Part shown: positions 13,501 to 28,500 of the stretch, one piece after another
Layout of the letters: the number at the start of each line of letters is the position of its first letter
Numbering within the stretch: the first letter of the stretch is position 1
Source: Motacilla alba alba
Lineage: Eukaryota > Chordata > Aves > Passeriformes > Motacillidae
Direction of reading: 5' to 3'
NCBI RefSeq assembly: GCF_015832195.1
Contig: NC_052034.1
Location: 3,497,501-3,561,500, forward strand
Length of the DNA stretch: 64,000 nt
Translations under genes and position numbers: made by a program
The notes under the pieces: model-generated
What the model was told of the DNA's origin: nothing
Database searches by the model: none
The model's input: only the letters and a program-made list of their open reading frames with translations

Positions 13501-16500
13501 GCAGTTCCATCCAGGTCCATCTCAGACTGATCATGATTCTCTGGAATCTAAGCGACCACGCCTTGAGCAAGTGTCTGATTCCCATTTCCAGCGTGTCAGT
13601 GCAGCCACTGTCTTGCCTTTAGTGCATCCTCTGCAGGAAGGGTTGAGGTCTGCAGATATTAAGAAGGTAAAGCCATTTGCTGTTACAGTGCTGAAGGTCT
13701 GACTTTGTGTTGCAGTGAGCTAATGGGATTTTTTCTGTTAGGTATTTTTTTGTTTGTTTAGGTTTTTTCTATAATCCCAAAAAATTTACTTTTACACATT
13801 ATCAGAAGCTGTGATCATGAGTCAGTGTTACTGTTTTACACAGTCTGACTCAAACACAGTAAATAGACTGGAATTCTGAATTGCCACTACTCTCTTAAGT
13901 CACTCAAACCTCAGTTGTAAAATGATTGTAGCATAGTGCATGGAATATTTCTTCTTTTCAGCTGAAAGCTGCTGGCAAATCCATGCAAGTCCATTTTTTC
14001 CTGTAATTAACATTAGACTGAATAGTCAAAGTACTTCCTTCCACCCCCTTTTCCCTTCTAAGCATTTGAAATGAATCTGCTTATTTACATAACACTAATT
14101 ATACTTTTCACTATCTCATTTTGGCTAAATCCAGGACAATCTACTTTGGGGTGGGTATTTTCTATTTTAGGTATTACATATTAGAGCTAAATTCAAGAGA
14201 AGTTCACATTTATAACCACAACTAACTCCAGATATACTTTATCAGGCTGGTCATTATTATCTTCAAGAATATCCTCCTCAGTATAGGTGCAGAGTATTGA
14301 GGAGGGGCTCTCAAGTAACCCTCCCTTTAAAAATCAAAGTTACTGTTTACATTTATGAAGATGTATTTTAAAAGGAAGGTGTTGGGGTCTTATTTTGCTT
14401 TCAAGGTAAATATTGCAGTATGACGTTTTTAAAAAAAAAACTTTGAAATTACAGTATCAAAAGATTTAGAGTATTAGGAAAACTTTAATTGACCTCCCAA
14501 CAGAAATATAGATAACTGGAAATTGTTAAATACTGGGCACTCATTCCCAAGTTATGACTGATTTCCTCTCTGTCTCCCCCCATCTCCTGTCCCCATGGAA
14601 GGACCCAGCTTTTGGAGGAAAGCATGAGGGACCATCTTCTCCAATTTCTGGTCAGCCTTGTGGGGAGGACCAAAATGCTTCACCTTCCAAGCTGTCAAAG
14701 GAAGAATTGATCCAGAGCATGGACCGCGTAGATCGCGAAATTGCAAAAGTGGAGCAGCAAATCCTGAAACTGAAGAAAAAGCAAGTAAGCAAGTTGTGTT
14801 TTCTGCCAGTGAAAGAGGTGTGGAAAAACCTTATTTGGTGATGGTGAATTTTTTGGTTACGTGAATCAGATGAAGAAGTTGAAAAGGAAGGGTTATGCGT
14901 GTGATTTTATTTTAAATAAGTTGGATGTCACGCTGTTTTAAACATTTTTGAAAGCAGGAGAAAGCCACACAGGAACAGCAGCAGTAGATGGGTTTATATT
15001 TGAAGCTGCTGTGAAACAAGGGCACTGTGACTGTAATTTCAGCTTCAGAGCTGCCTGCTGGCTGAGGGGAGGATCATCTTTCTTCTTTTGCAGTCTGTGC
15101 AAGGGGAGAATCCCTTGCGTGCATCTCCAAAACCAGAGCTTGTACGAAAGCCCCTGGATCATCTGCTTTCCCAAGGGCAAGAGATCTTCACACCTGGAGC
15201 TAAGGCCAGCCTTGGGGGAAAGTGCAGTAGGAGAGGTGCAAATAAATACAGAGAACAGAGAAATAAAGAAGGAAATATCACTTTGTTTTTGTATGGCCCT
15301 GGCTATGCTTTGCACCAGAGATCTGCATGCACTTCAGCCTCTGGAAGCAAAGGAAGTGTTTGCTGGCAGAAGTTGTTGCTTTCCCAGTAGCTGTTGTGGC
15401 CAAGTAAACCCACCCTTCAATCGAGGCATCTGTTAGTCATTGACAAAAACAAAGTCCTTGTTTCCTTTTCCTTTTCTGACTTTCAAAGATCCAGATAGAA
15501 AAAGCGCCAGCTTTACTCTTTTTTAGTTGGAACTCTGGAGGAAATGAGAGTTACACTGTAGGATTTGTTAACTTATAGGTCCAGGATAACAAACGGACAC
15601 TTTATGGTCTGGAAGTGTTTAATTACGTCTGAATTTTAATGAGCTGTAAAGTGACCTCCAGCAGCAAAACAAAAAAGGATGTCACCGAGTACCTGTTTGT
15701 GTGGTAATGATGCTTATCTCTCTGTGCACTTTTCCACAAAATCAGCAAGTGCTGTGCAGCTCATCTATGAAGGGTCCTTTGTGCACATTTGTCTGTGATT
15801 TGACTTTTAAAAAACTACAAAGTTGATGTTGAAGTAATTGAGCCCATGTCTTAGGGCATTCTGCTAAACCTTTAAGGCATTCTTGCGCAGCAATGCAGCA
15901 CGTTCTAGCCAGGACTGTAAAGCAGGATGGATCCCTGGTGTCAGAAGTTCTTTGCCCCATATTTGTGGCAGGCATGGGTGAAGGATATTTAAAAAATTAA
16001 GATGTCACTGAATCAGATTTATTTGATGTGAAAGTAAATCACAGCAGTGTAGTAGCTGGAAAGGAGTACAGGGTGGGGTTTTTTTCTTTAGGTATTTTTT
16101 TCTTTGCTTGTTTGGTATTGTAACGCTCTTGGAACTTTAACGCATGTGGAGTGGTTTATTTTTTGCTCTGAAGTACCTTTAGAATTATGTTCTCTGTGGC
16201 GTATTAGAAGGACTTTTGTACCTTTTGAAGCCATAAGACAACAGTTATGGTGACACTTGAACATCTACAGTGCAGAAAGGCACCTCCGTGGTTTATTTCC
16301 ACTGTGAGAAGGCGGCTCCGATGTAACTGTTCTCCAAAGTTGATACTTTTGTTTAAAGTTAAATAATGATAAATTACAAAGTGACAGTGGCTTTAACTAT
16401 CAAGCTGAAACGAGTCTGATTCAAGGCAGGTGAGTCTTGTAAACAGGTAATTTGAGTTACCAATAGTGCAAAAAATAGTCTTGTTATTGTTTCTGTGGGA

Positions 16501-19500
16501 ATTAAAACCAGTTCATTCATTTTTTGTCAGTGCAAAGCGAAGCAAGAGGCAGTGCTGACTGATCAGCTGCGTATTTTATCTCTGGTGACTAATTACTGGT
16601 GGGGGGAACATGGATGGCTGATTTTCTTTCTTTGGTCTCTTAGCAACAACTTGAAGAAGAAGCTGCTAAGCCTCCCGAGCCGGAGAGGCCGGTGTCCCCT
16701 CCTCCTGTGGAGCAGAAGCACCGCAGCATCGTCCAGATCATTTACGATGAGAATCGGGTGAGTCCTGTGCACCTCACCCAGGGCCTCTCGCTGCCTCTGT
16801 GCTCACATTCATTCGGTCTTCATTTACTTCCATGGGGCAAATTTTTCTGTTTTATTGGTTTGCCCACCCCTCTTTTGCTATTCATTTGCTTCTTGAAATG
16901 AAAGACATTTTAATGACATTTTTATTCTCAATCACGGGAATCTTCCTTCGATCTCATTAAGCACTCTGAGCTGTGGGTCTCATCCCTGTGCTGAGATGCA
17001 TGAATTATGGATATATATATAAACACACATATATATCCTTTTAAGTGTGTGATATGGAAAATGCCTCAGAAATTCATCTTGAATTCCCTGTTCCTCACAT
17101 GAGCTGACAAACTTGGCTGAAGACTCTACTTTTAAATGAGCTGAAGAGAAAAAACTGCATATGTTGTAGGATTTTGTGCCTTCTTTATAAACTCTGACTT
17201 CTGGCACTTCATATCTGTTCATTTATCCAAATCTTAAGCAGTAATATATGGGTGAATTATGAGCTTGTGTTGTTTAAGTGGTGAGGATAGTTCAGGAGCT
17301 CAGTAATATTGCCAACAGTAACAGCAAAAATGCTTTCTGCCTTTTTTCCCATGGTAGTTTGAGATTAGGGAGTCAGATATCTGGGGCTTTTGAAAGTATT
17401 GTGATCTTCTGTGACAGAGGTATATGTTTGTTTAATTTCCCAATTTTGTTCTGTAGTTCAGAGGAACAGCTAACTTCTATTACAACAGGTCGGGGTTTTT
17501 TTGAGGAGTTAAAAACCCCCTGCAAAACAATGCTAGATTTTGGACAGTACAACTGTGTCCCAAGCATTCAAGCATGCAAGAAGGGGTCAGAATTATTTTG
17601 TGATCTTCGCTTGGTGTGAATGAAGGACCTTTGACACACTTTGTGTGTTTATGTACACATGGATTCACACTCCCATATTCGGCAATTGGAGAATTTTAGT
17701 CTCTTAATTCCATTTTTAAAGCTAATTATACTTTATTTTACTGGACACCTTTCTTCCTTTTTATAAAAATTTGCTGTATTATGAAGTGCACAGGTTTTTT
17801 GAACTGCAGAGGTCAGTTTCTGCTTTTATGCTCTATCAGCTTCCAGACTGGGAGATCAGAGTCACTACTACACAATTCAAGTGCAGGTTTCTTTATTTGC
17901 TGAGGCAACGTTGCAGAAGTAGGTTAAGAAGGATCTCGTGTGTTCAGGCAGGGGTTTAGCAGAGAACATAGAGTTCAGATCCACATTTGACATGAACTTC
18001 AGAGGATTTACTCAGACTATACCAAAAAAATTTTATTTGCAGAAAAAAGCAGAAGAAGCTCACAAGATTTTTGAAGGTCTTGGTCCAAAAGTTGAATTGG
18101 TAAGTTGTGGAATTCTGTTTTTTTTTTCTTTTGTACTATTTTCTGTGTTGCCAGTTGCTCTAATTCTCTTGTGCTGAACAGTTGTAGTTCTGTGAGTATG
18201 TATAGAAGAAATGTGTGTCTGAATGGACTGGTGAGTTGGGGCTTGAGTGAGTTCATTGGCCATGTAAGTGTGATTTTTGAAGTAGATTTTAATTTATTTG
18301 AGAGAACAGTTTGTAGTATGAAGAAATGAAGTACTATTATATACAGAAGTAGTTATAATCCAATTTTAAGTAATGAAATCTGTGCTTTGTGCTGAATATC
18401 TTGTAGTCCCTTCAGCTCTGCTGCATCTCAGATTGAGTGCTCTGTTCTCAGAATACTAAAATATTGTTAAATGTGGTGCATACACATTTACAGTTCCATG
18501 CATTGCTAAGTGCTAAGTGTTCCTTTCTCATCCCTAATTGCAGCCACTTTACAACCAACCCTCAGACACCAAGGTCTACCATGAAAACATCAAAACGTGA
18601 GTGCTTTAATTCCCTCTCATTGTTCCATTCAGGGATCTGGACTTGAACATTCCCTCACATTTTCCATTGCTGTCATCTCCAAATAGGATGTGTGAGTTTA
18701 AACCATAATTAAAAGCTTCCAATCTATGTAACTTTCTGATTTCTTTGTTGTAAAACAGTTCTGCAAGATGTGCATTATTTGTGCAGAAGGCAGATGGAAG
18801 CCCTGGCTTTCCATCTTCATTTAAAGACAAAAATAAATAATAAACATTGAGTTGGCTGTCCTTTAAAAACGTCTCTTAAAAAAGTAATTCTTGCTCTGCT
18901 CCATCAAATAGATTTGTATAGCAGCTCCAAAGCACTTATTTCTTGAATCATATATTGGAAATTTAGCTTTAGGGCTGAATTGCAAAGACTTTTCCTCCAT
19001 AAAAGCATAATAGCTTAAACCAATTTTTTTTTCATTTTAACATATTATCTCTCTTGTGGACAAGGAGAGCACCTGCCTTGAAATTGGAACCTTTTATGTC
19101 TCAATTGCTTATTCCAGCCATCTTCAAGAATCTCCTCTCTGAAAAAATACAGTATTAGGTGATTTAGGTATCTCAACTTCATTGGGAATTTTCCCTATTT
19201 TTCACCCTGAAACTGTTATCTGTAATAAAGATCTGACATCTGGAATTGAGATGGGTTTTGCTGAGTAGCTTTGAAGTGCTTAATTTTTATATAGTTCAGT
19301 TTTTTCCCCTAATTTTGTTTTTCCAGAAACCAGGTGATGAGGAAAAAGCTGATCCTATTCTTTAAAAGAAGGAACCATGCACGAAAACAACGGGTAAGAG
19401 CACCGTGGTTTTCTAAAAGGAGCATGTGGCTGGTTTTCTGTCTGGACCCTTGTCTTACATTTGCAAATATATTAATTAGAAAAATAAGATCTTAAGCTAA

Positions 19501-22500
19501 AACAAGTGTGGGATATTTCTGTAAGGCGGTAATGACAATTACCAAATACCACTAGGATGTGTTAAGCAAAGAAGTAGTGTATAATATTAAAAATCTCCAT
19601 TTTTGTATCCACTTCTTCACCTTCTCTGTGCTGGAAATTTGGTGTAAGTCATCTTCAACATGGAAGGGAGCAGGAAAAATCTCTGCATTCCAGGAGCCTG
19701 CCCATGTGACATGTACTGATCACTTGGTGTATTTTGCTTAGTTCAAGGTTTACTTTTGGAATTTAACAGGAACAGAAAATCTGTCAACGCTATGATCAGC
19801 TGATGGAGGCATGGGAGAAGAAAGTGGACAGGATAGAAAATAATCCACGCAGGAAAGCCAAGGAGAGCAAAACACGGGAGTACTATGAGAAACAATTCCC
19901 AGAAATCAGGAAGCAGAGAGAACAGCAAGAAAGATTCCAAAGGTATTACTGGAGATTTGAAATATTCCTGCAAAATATCTCTTCAGTCTTAAGTTACAAA
20001 ATTATTTATAATTAAACAATAAAATTAACTAATTTTAGTTTTATGTTCATGACTTTATTGCTTTAAAAAGAATATTCGTGTGTCACAGAGTATAAAGTGA
20101 AATGTTCTTCCCTTTGTTCACTGTGTTTCCATGGCATTGAGCTCAAGTTTCACTTCCCATCCTAAGGATCTCCATGACTTTATCTGTCCACTGTCACCTA
20201 TGTCCCCTTTGCTGTCCCTCCCCTCCAGCTGTGCCAGCAGTGCCAGCCTCATCCCTTGGTGTCCTCTCAGGCTGCTGTGGTGATGTCCACAGGGTTCCTT
20301 TCCCATGTCCCTTTTCAGATCTGCTGTCAAACCCCATATTTTCCAGGAGGAGCACAGGGAAAGGGCCAATTAGCAAAGGCTGCTTAGGTTGTGGTGTCAG
20401 TGAGATGAGAGTTAAGCTGCTCAGGAAGGGGTTTGTGGAGTTCTGAAGACAGCTGGAGCATCAGCTTCCCATGAGCCTGTTCATTTTGGGCACACACCCT
20501 AATTTACACTGGTATTTTTCTGTCACTGTCTGTGTTACTCCTGTGTTCCATAATCCCTGTATTCATTAGCCTCCACACTCAAAAACCATTTATCTTCTTA
20601 ATTAACAGTTTGACTGATCTTTTATTGTACTTGCCAGGTAATTTTATTCCAGACAGTTTTGCATTTTAAAATATTCAAGGTGCGACAATTAAGGCCCTAT
20701 TATTTAATTTTAATCTATCAGCCATTTGTTAGATGGAAACTACAAGGAATCTTAAAAGGAATGAAGTGCACTTCACTTCAGAGTTCACCTTGGAGTACTG
20801 TAGGTAGAGAGATAGGATTTAAATTAGAATTAGGTCAAGTTTGATTCAGTTGTGTTGAAATCTGTTTATCTGATGTTTGAAATCATTTCAATACACCTTG
20901 GAGAGTTTAAGACCTATAAAGATTTAATCTCATCTCTTATAACCATCTGTCTACATCACCTTTTTGTCATAAAACTTGGGGAAAGCAGAGAGTTTGCAAT
21001 ACACTGTGAAGGCTGATTCCAAGATTTTCTTGGAATCAAGAGAAGAAGAAAGTAAAGTGTTAGAATGGGAGCAGCACTCATACATAAGAAGTTTCACTTT
21101 AGGAATATATCCTGTCTTTGTAATTGCAAACTACTTGGGGAGGGGTCTTCTCTTTACATTATATTTACATTCTGTAAAATAAGGGCCTCTGTGTCTATAG
21201 TTGTGCTCTAAGCCATGTAAAAATGAAGGGGGTTTTCCTCAGATTTTGTGCAAATGGATGAATTCAGTAAAATCTCGGAGGTATTTTGTCTCTCCATTTA
21301 GTAGTGATTTTTACCTCTGAAATGCTTTTTGACCCACATGCTGTAGTGTATTATTATGATGTTCCTAAGGGTAAAGATCACAAGGTGAAAAATTCTTCCA
21401 ATTTACGGCTCTCCCCATCATTTCAAAAGTGGAAAATTTTCTTTTGTTGTAACAAATCTCAGTGCTGTGTTAGTAACTTGACCAAATTGATAAAAGGCAA
21501 ATTTAGTGTGGTTTCCTTAAAAAAAACAAAAAAGGCTCTTTCAAAGTCTATCCGTTGTACTAATTAGGGGGATAATTTCTGTGCCACTGATGAACATTTC
21601 TCATGCTCAGCAGAAGCAAATTTATTTATCTGAAGCACTTACTTTGCAGTGGAATTGGTGGTAACACCTTTTTTGTGCCCTTTCTGCTGAGCTTTGCAAA
21701 CTCACTGTAAAGCCAAGCAGGACATGACTGTGCTCTGACTATCCTTAAGAAAGACCAGTCCTAGCTGATTTGAGAGACTGCTAACAGCATTATAAGGCAT
21801 TTTGGAGGTTGTTGTGGTGTACAAAACTTGCAGATAGAGCTCATTTCCACTTTATCCTTTTTCCTTTTGTTTTCCCCTCATTTCAGAGTTGGCCAAAGAG
21901 GGGCTGGCCTTTCAGCAACCATTGCCAGAAGTGAGCACGAGATTTCAGAAATCATCGATGGGCTCTCTGAGCAGGAGGTGAGCCTGCTGGCTGTGATTTG
22001 CTGTGGAAGCACAGCCAGTAAATATCCTTCCACTGGCGGTGCAAGGATCAAACCCTTGCAGAGGGTTTGTTTCATTGAGAAGAGAAAGCTCTTCTCTCTT
22101 TAAGAGAAGCTGTGTGAAGTGTGGCTCGAAGCAGATCTTACAAACACTTTTCTTTTGAGGGTTTTGCTTTCTAATTGTATCTGCCCTAGATTTTTCTCAT
22201 GTGCCCGTTCATTGCAGGCTTGCTGCAACCTAGTTTTTTACAGCTGTAACAAACATGTGAAAACTCTTCCTCTTCTCAAACCCTCCATCATTTTGGTGTT
22301 TCACCACTTGTGACACTATTTCCTTTAACTGCCCGTAAGTGTTCATTGCCGTAGTGACAACTTCTGCAAGAGTCGTGTACAAAAAGAACATCCAAGCTGA
22401 CTGTGACTGTGGAGCTTTAAGAGCTGTGCAGTTCAAGAACTGTACACATCAGTAGCAGCATTTTGGGTGTTCTTGACTTTGTCTTTTGTTCTGCAGAATA

Positions 22501-25500
22501 ATGAGAAGCAAATGCGGCAGCTCTCCGTCATCCCTCCCATGATGTTCGATGCGGAGCAGAGAAGGGTGAAGTTCATCAACATGAACGGCCTGATGGAGGA
22601 TCCCATGAAAGTTTATAAAGACAGGCAGTTCATGAATGTCTGGACAGACCATGAGAAGGAGATTTTTAAGGAAAAGTAATGGCTTTTCTTATCTTTTCTT
22701 TTTATTGTATTGAAATGACAGAATAACAGTTAAATGCCCAACCCCATAAAGCTAAATCAGGAATGCTGAAGCCTTTGTGCAGTAGTATTTGAAAATGTTC
22801 TTAATTGGCTGTCATGAATATTGCAGAAGTTTTAGACTTATTTTTCATCTTCGTGTTCTCACGTGCATTTAGTCGTTAAATACAAAATTTTCTCAAAAGT
22901 CTGTGCTAAGATTAAAATGAGAACTGTAGATATGGAATTTCATTTTATCGTTTTAAGTGCTGAGTTCTAAATTTGCACAATCTAAAAACTGGGCTTTTTA
23001 GGCTAATTTCACTTGTGTAAATGAAGGGCTTGCTGATGGAACAGATTGTTTGCAAGATTGTTTTGCTTGTTTGATCATGGATTATGTTGTTAAACTGAAA
23101 TAATTTCTGATTTCTAAAAGGTTTGTCCAACATCCCAAGAACTTTGGTCTAATTGCTTCCTACTTGGAACGAAAGGTAAGACATTTTTTAATATAAATAG
23201 AGCTTAGGGTGGGATCCCTAACATTCCAATATAATAATAAATAGAAGCCTTTTTACTTTAGTCTGGGGGCTGAATCATTTTAAGTGTTTGGAGAAATTAA
23301 AAGCTCAAATCTTTTCATTAGGAGTAAACCCTACTTTTTCACTTTTTTCACTTTAGAATGTTCCTGACTGTGTATTATATTATTATTTGACCAAGAAAAA
23401 TGAAAATTATAAAGCCCTTGTGCGAAGGAATTATGGCAAGCGCAGAGGAAGAAACCAGGTAGGTTGAATTTGTTCATCCCTTGGGTATTGTTATTTTATT
23501 GCTTCATATTTACAACTGTTTCATTATCTGAGATAGCAACATATTGTAAGCATGGGGGGGAAATAATTATTTTTCCTTTATTGTATTGTTGCCCTTTTAA
23601 AATTGAAGTGATCCTGACCTCACGGGTGTTATTTGTTAGCTTAATTCTCTGAAATATCTTCTTCCTTTGCACATTTCTTACTTGTTTTAATATGACAATT
23701 CATTTTCGTTGAGGACTCTGCCACAGATATTGAGGTTGAATCCATCACTAAATCCTATGTTGGAGCCAAGAGAAATTAGGTTTAGCATGTGACTTGCAGT
23801 GGAAAATATATAATCAGTTCATAATGTCAGTGTTTGTCAAAAAGCAGAAATTAATAGTGATCTTTATTTGGTGGTCAGGCTCAAAGTCAAAGTGGAACTT
23901 CAGAGCCAGAAGAAAGAGACCAATTTAATGCATGTGAATAAAAAATCCTGCTGATTCAGCAAGTGCTCCTTTGGAAGTCTTCAGAGAGAAAAAGAACAGC
24001 ATTTTATGTACCAAAAGCTTACAAATACATGTGCTGGGCTAGCGGGGTTAATGTGGGTATTGCAAAACCTGAAAAAAATAACCCTGAAACTTAGGGACTG
24101 CACAACTCTGCTCTGCAGGCCAGTAAATGCAGTAAATATTGCACTGAAATACACAAATACTGAACGATCTCTAGGAGTCCCAGTAAAAGTATATTTTTGA
24201 TACAAAATTGTTGCAAACAGCTTCAACTGAGGAGTGGATCCTGTTCAGTAGGAACAGCCATGGGGTTGTGCTTCTGTGGTGCTGTTGTACTGAAACCTTT
24301 GGAATGATGGGCTGGTGTTCTACCAGAAGAGTCCTGTCGTGGCAGAGCACCTTGTCTGTACCCCACAAGTGATGGATTGCTTAGGATAAGGTCATTGTCA
24401 TTGTGCAAGGATTTCACAGAGCTTCTGCTCTGATGGGAGAAATCATTGGAAATAACCTGCATTTTGCCAGGACTTCTGCTAGAATTTCTAAGCCTGATAA
24501 TCCTTTTTAATGGGAAGGGTTATTGCTGTTGGAGTAGTGACTGGGGAAGGGTTGCAGTTAGTCTGGATGTGTGGCAAATGAAAAGAAGGTGGAAATAAGC
24601 AGGATTGCCCGAATGTGGACAGTCACTGTGGACACTTAGCAGAGGTGGTGCTGCCATTTGGAGTGGCTCAGCTCCTTGTGCCATTGTGAGATGAGGTTGG
24701 TGTGGTCATGGGAAGTGTCACATGTTGAGGGGTGCCTTTGCTGGGTGCTGCTCTGAGGGGTGAGGAGACAGAGCTGGCTCAGCTCTAGTGCAGTGGAACT
24801 GGAGATTTTGAGATATTTAGAAAGTCATTACTGTATATTTGAATGTCTTTTCCACATTGTTAAACTTCAGGATATTGGAAATGTTAGAATTCAAAATTTG
24901 AATGTACTTTTCTATCCATAAATGGCTGTTTTCTGGGTAATATATACAGGATAAAGATTTTAATTCCAGCTTTAGACACGAGGGCATGGATTTGCTTGGT
25001 GAACTCAGCTCAAGGTGCTCTGCCTGACTTTGTGACTGCTCCTGTGAGTGCTGATTTATATGTGAGTAACTGAATCCATCAGTTGGAACACTGAAGGTTT
25101 GTTCAGCTCAGATTACTTGCTCTTGGAATTGTGGCAGAGTTGTACTCTGTAATTGCTGGTTGTTGATCCACTCTAAGTGCTACAGCAGATCCCTAAACTT
25201 TGGGCAACTGCTGGCCAGGTTTAATGTGTGCTCTGTGAAGGATGCAAGAAAGTGCCAGGTTTTTAGCTCTGGAGAGGGTTGAGCTGGACTTGCCAACTCA
25301 AGGAAATACTCTCAGCACTCTGAAAGGGAAATTTTACCACTTCTGGAAGTTTAAATTCACAAGTATTGCAGTTAGCGTGTTAATAGTAAAGAACTACATG
25401 GTGCAAAAAATCATATTTGTATTTATAATTTTATTAATGACTAATTAGCAACAACTCTAACAGCTAGTAAAAAAGAACTTGAGAGGGTTGAACTGCCTGG

Positions 25501-28500
25501 CTTGCCAGAACTTTTATCTTACAGTTGCAGAAAGCAGCTCACCCCTTCCCCCTCCCGTGCCCCAGCTTTGTTTGAAGCTGATATTTTTCATATCTCTCAG
25601 TAGCAACTTGAAACTTTCTTGCTGATTGGCAAACACAAGTCATGTAAGATTTATGAGGTGCTCCAGGATGGGCTTAGGCCAATAACAGGTGCTTCAGCTT
25701 AAACTCTTAATAGTTCATATATTTTTGTAAATTAGAAGGCGAGCAAGTGGAATATTGAAGTGGAGGAGATATTAATCATGGTAAGGACATTGAAGTCCTT
25801 CAGAGAATGCAGCACAACTTGGCTCAGGTTTCAGTGTGGGGGCTTCCACTTCAGAGAAACTGAGTGCTGGATCAAGGATGTGAAGAGGTGCAAGGCTAGT
25901 AAAATTCTGATGTGTGTTTGTCCTCAAATAGGTCTAGAAAGGGCTTTTTATAAAATGCTGCCTGAACAGTTCCAGAGTGGCACAGAGGCAAATGAACAAA
26001 TGTGTCTTAAAACAAAGCTTGTCAAATGTAGAGCAAGTTTTTAACATAGAATTGGGAGAAAGCCATGGCTGTATGCTGCTTTAACTTGCCTACCCCTGGA
26101 AGTGTTCAGGACAGGGCTTGGAGCAACCTGCTCTGGTGGGAGATGTCCCTGCCCATGGCAGGGGGTTTGAAATTGGATGATCTTTAAGGTCCCTTCAAAC
26201 CCAAACCATCCTGTGATTCTATGATTACAGAGAATTCCTTAAATAACTCATTGAAAGAAGGTTTCTTTAAGTGGAGTTTTAAATGGATTTGGTGGCCAAG
26301 CAGTGCTCAGTGCTGGCTGTGTCCCTGCAGTGTGTGGCTGGCAGCAGGTGGGAGGCCAGTGATGTGAGCAGACAGAAATTCACCGCCTGTGTGTGACGGG
26401 GATCACCTCTGGTGACTCCGGGGAGATTAGAAGGTGCTGTGTGAGAGGGGCAGCACTGCTGCAGGCAGCTTAAGTGGCAGAATGACACAATTTCCTGGAA
26501 TAAACACGTTGCTGGGTCAGGCAGCCTCTGCTAAGGAGCTCTGTGATGTTGCTGCTGGGGTGGGTTTTGCCCCTCTAAGCCGTGCCCTGAGCTCCAGCCC
26601 ATCCCCTTGCGTGGACAGTAAAAGTTGCCATCAGCAGATGAATGTGCAGGAACGTCGCTGACCGAGGCTTCGACTCCTTCAAGGTTTGTGTTTATGCATT
26701 GATTATGCAGCTTAAATAAAGTTACTGGGTAGCAGAGAGCCAAGTGATGTTAAGTTGGCCTGGTAAGAGCAAGATTTTCAACAGCTGTTTTCTAAATAGA
26801 TTAGTTGTAAAATATTATTCTTTAATTTTTTTAAAGCAGTTTTAATTCCTTGTTTTCAGGTCAATCTATCTAGCAAGGTGGAAATCATTTATCTTAGCAT
26901 GTCTCTGACATCTTGCTTGAAGGAAGTTTTTGCATAATAAATAACCAGCACCTTAATTGCTAATAATTTGCAGCAAGATGATAGTGCTTAGTATTTAGGG
27001 TTTCTGCTCCAGTTCACATTGTTAAAGTGTCAAAACCAAGTCAGTTTGTGACTATTTCTAGCCTCAGTTTAGTTAGTGAAACAGTGACACCTGCTGCTGC
27101 ACTCATAGGGAGGTTGCTTCCTCTGTGAAAAAGAAAAGCCTATTTTGAGGAATTTTTCAGTAGGTTGTAAAATCCGAGTTCATGAAGTGCTAGAACAGCA
27201 ATCTTGTAATTCTCTGTCCTTGTCTTGTTGTTCTCTGTCCTCGTGTTTCCATGAATTGCCAAATGTGCCCTGGGTATCTGTTTGAGACAAGCACAGTGCT
27301 TGTAAAACTCTCATCTCAGCAGAGAAAAGAGTTTTTGTTGGTTCTTTTAATAATTCTTGCTGTAAACTCACTGGAAATTTAAGTCTAAAATTCCCAACCC
27401 AATTTTTTTAACAACTATATTTCTTAAATACTAGTGGCAGTTTTGAGAAAGCCACTTGGAGTTGCTGATAACTTTCATGCTACAAGACCTTCTGCTCCCC
27501 AGTTGTAAGATCATGTTTCACTATAAAATGCAAAAGTTAAAAATAAAATTTGAGAGGAGCAACACCCTCACTACATGGGTCAAACCTCCCTAAGCACTTT
27601 TAAAATAGAGCTGTTCATTTTTAGTGGGACACACAGCAGCCAGTGGGTGACTGTACACAATCACCTCCATGCTCCTGCTGCAGAAACCTCCTGTACTTCC
27701 ATGGAATTTATGTGATATAAGGCAGAGTTATTCTGTTCTTATGCTGACCACTGTGCAGTGCCTGTAACTTAAAATATTACCAAGTAGGAAGTAAGGCAGC
27801 ATCAGTTTTTGTGCTGCTCTGAGGACAAGATGCTGCACCTTTGTGTGATCAAGTTATCATCTAAATCCTTTTTCATTTCAGCAACAGATTGCTCGTCCTT
27901 CTCAAGAAGAAAAGGTAGAAGAAAAGGTAGAAGAGGAAAAATCAGACAAATCAGAAAAGAAAGAGGAGGAAAAGAAAGATGAGGAGGAGAAGGATGAGAA
28001 GGAGGAATCTAAGTAAGTGTGTATGTGCTGAAACGCATGAATTCACCCTAGATTGCAGGTTTTGGCAAAGATCAGAACAGGATTTGCATTAGCCTGCCAG
28101 TGAAATCTGAACTAGAAACTATTCATTTTGTGTATGAGACAATTTTTTCGGCCGTACAAATTTCTCTGTCTTGTTGAGCTAATCAGATCAGTGGAAAAAG
28201 CAATGGAATTATTATTTTGCACGTGTAATAATTTCCATATCTAGTTGGTTTGGACTTTTTTCATATGGTCTATCACATATGGAGTGTTCATATTTTCTTT
28301 GAAGCTGACAACATCATGTATCTGTGTTACTGTCTGGCAACTGGAAGTCGTGGGCAGTAGGTGAATTCTGTTTCACTAAAGGCATCTTTTGATTTCATGG
28401 AGTTTTGTTTGTGAGGTTTGGGGGTTTTTTGTCTGTTGATACTCAGGAATATCTGCTCACAATGGCTCTCTGAATGTGACTGAACTATATTTTACCTATT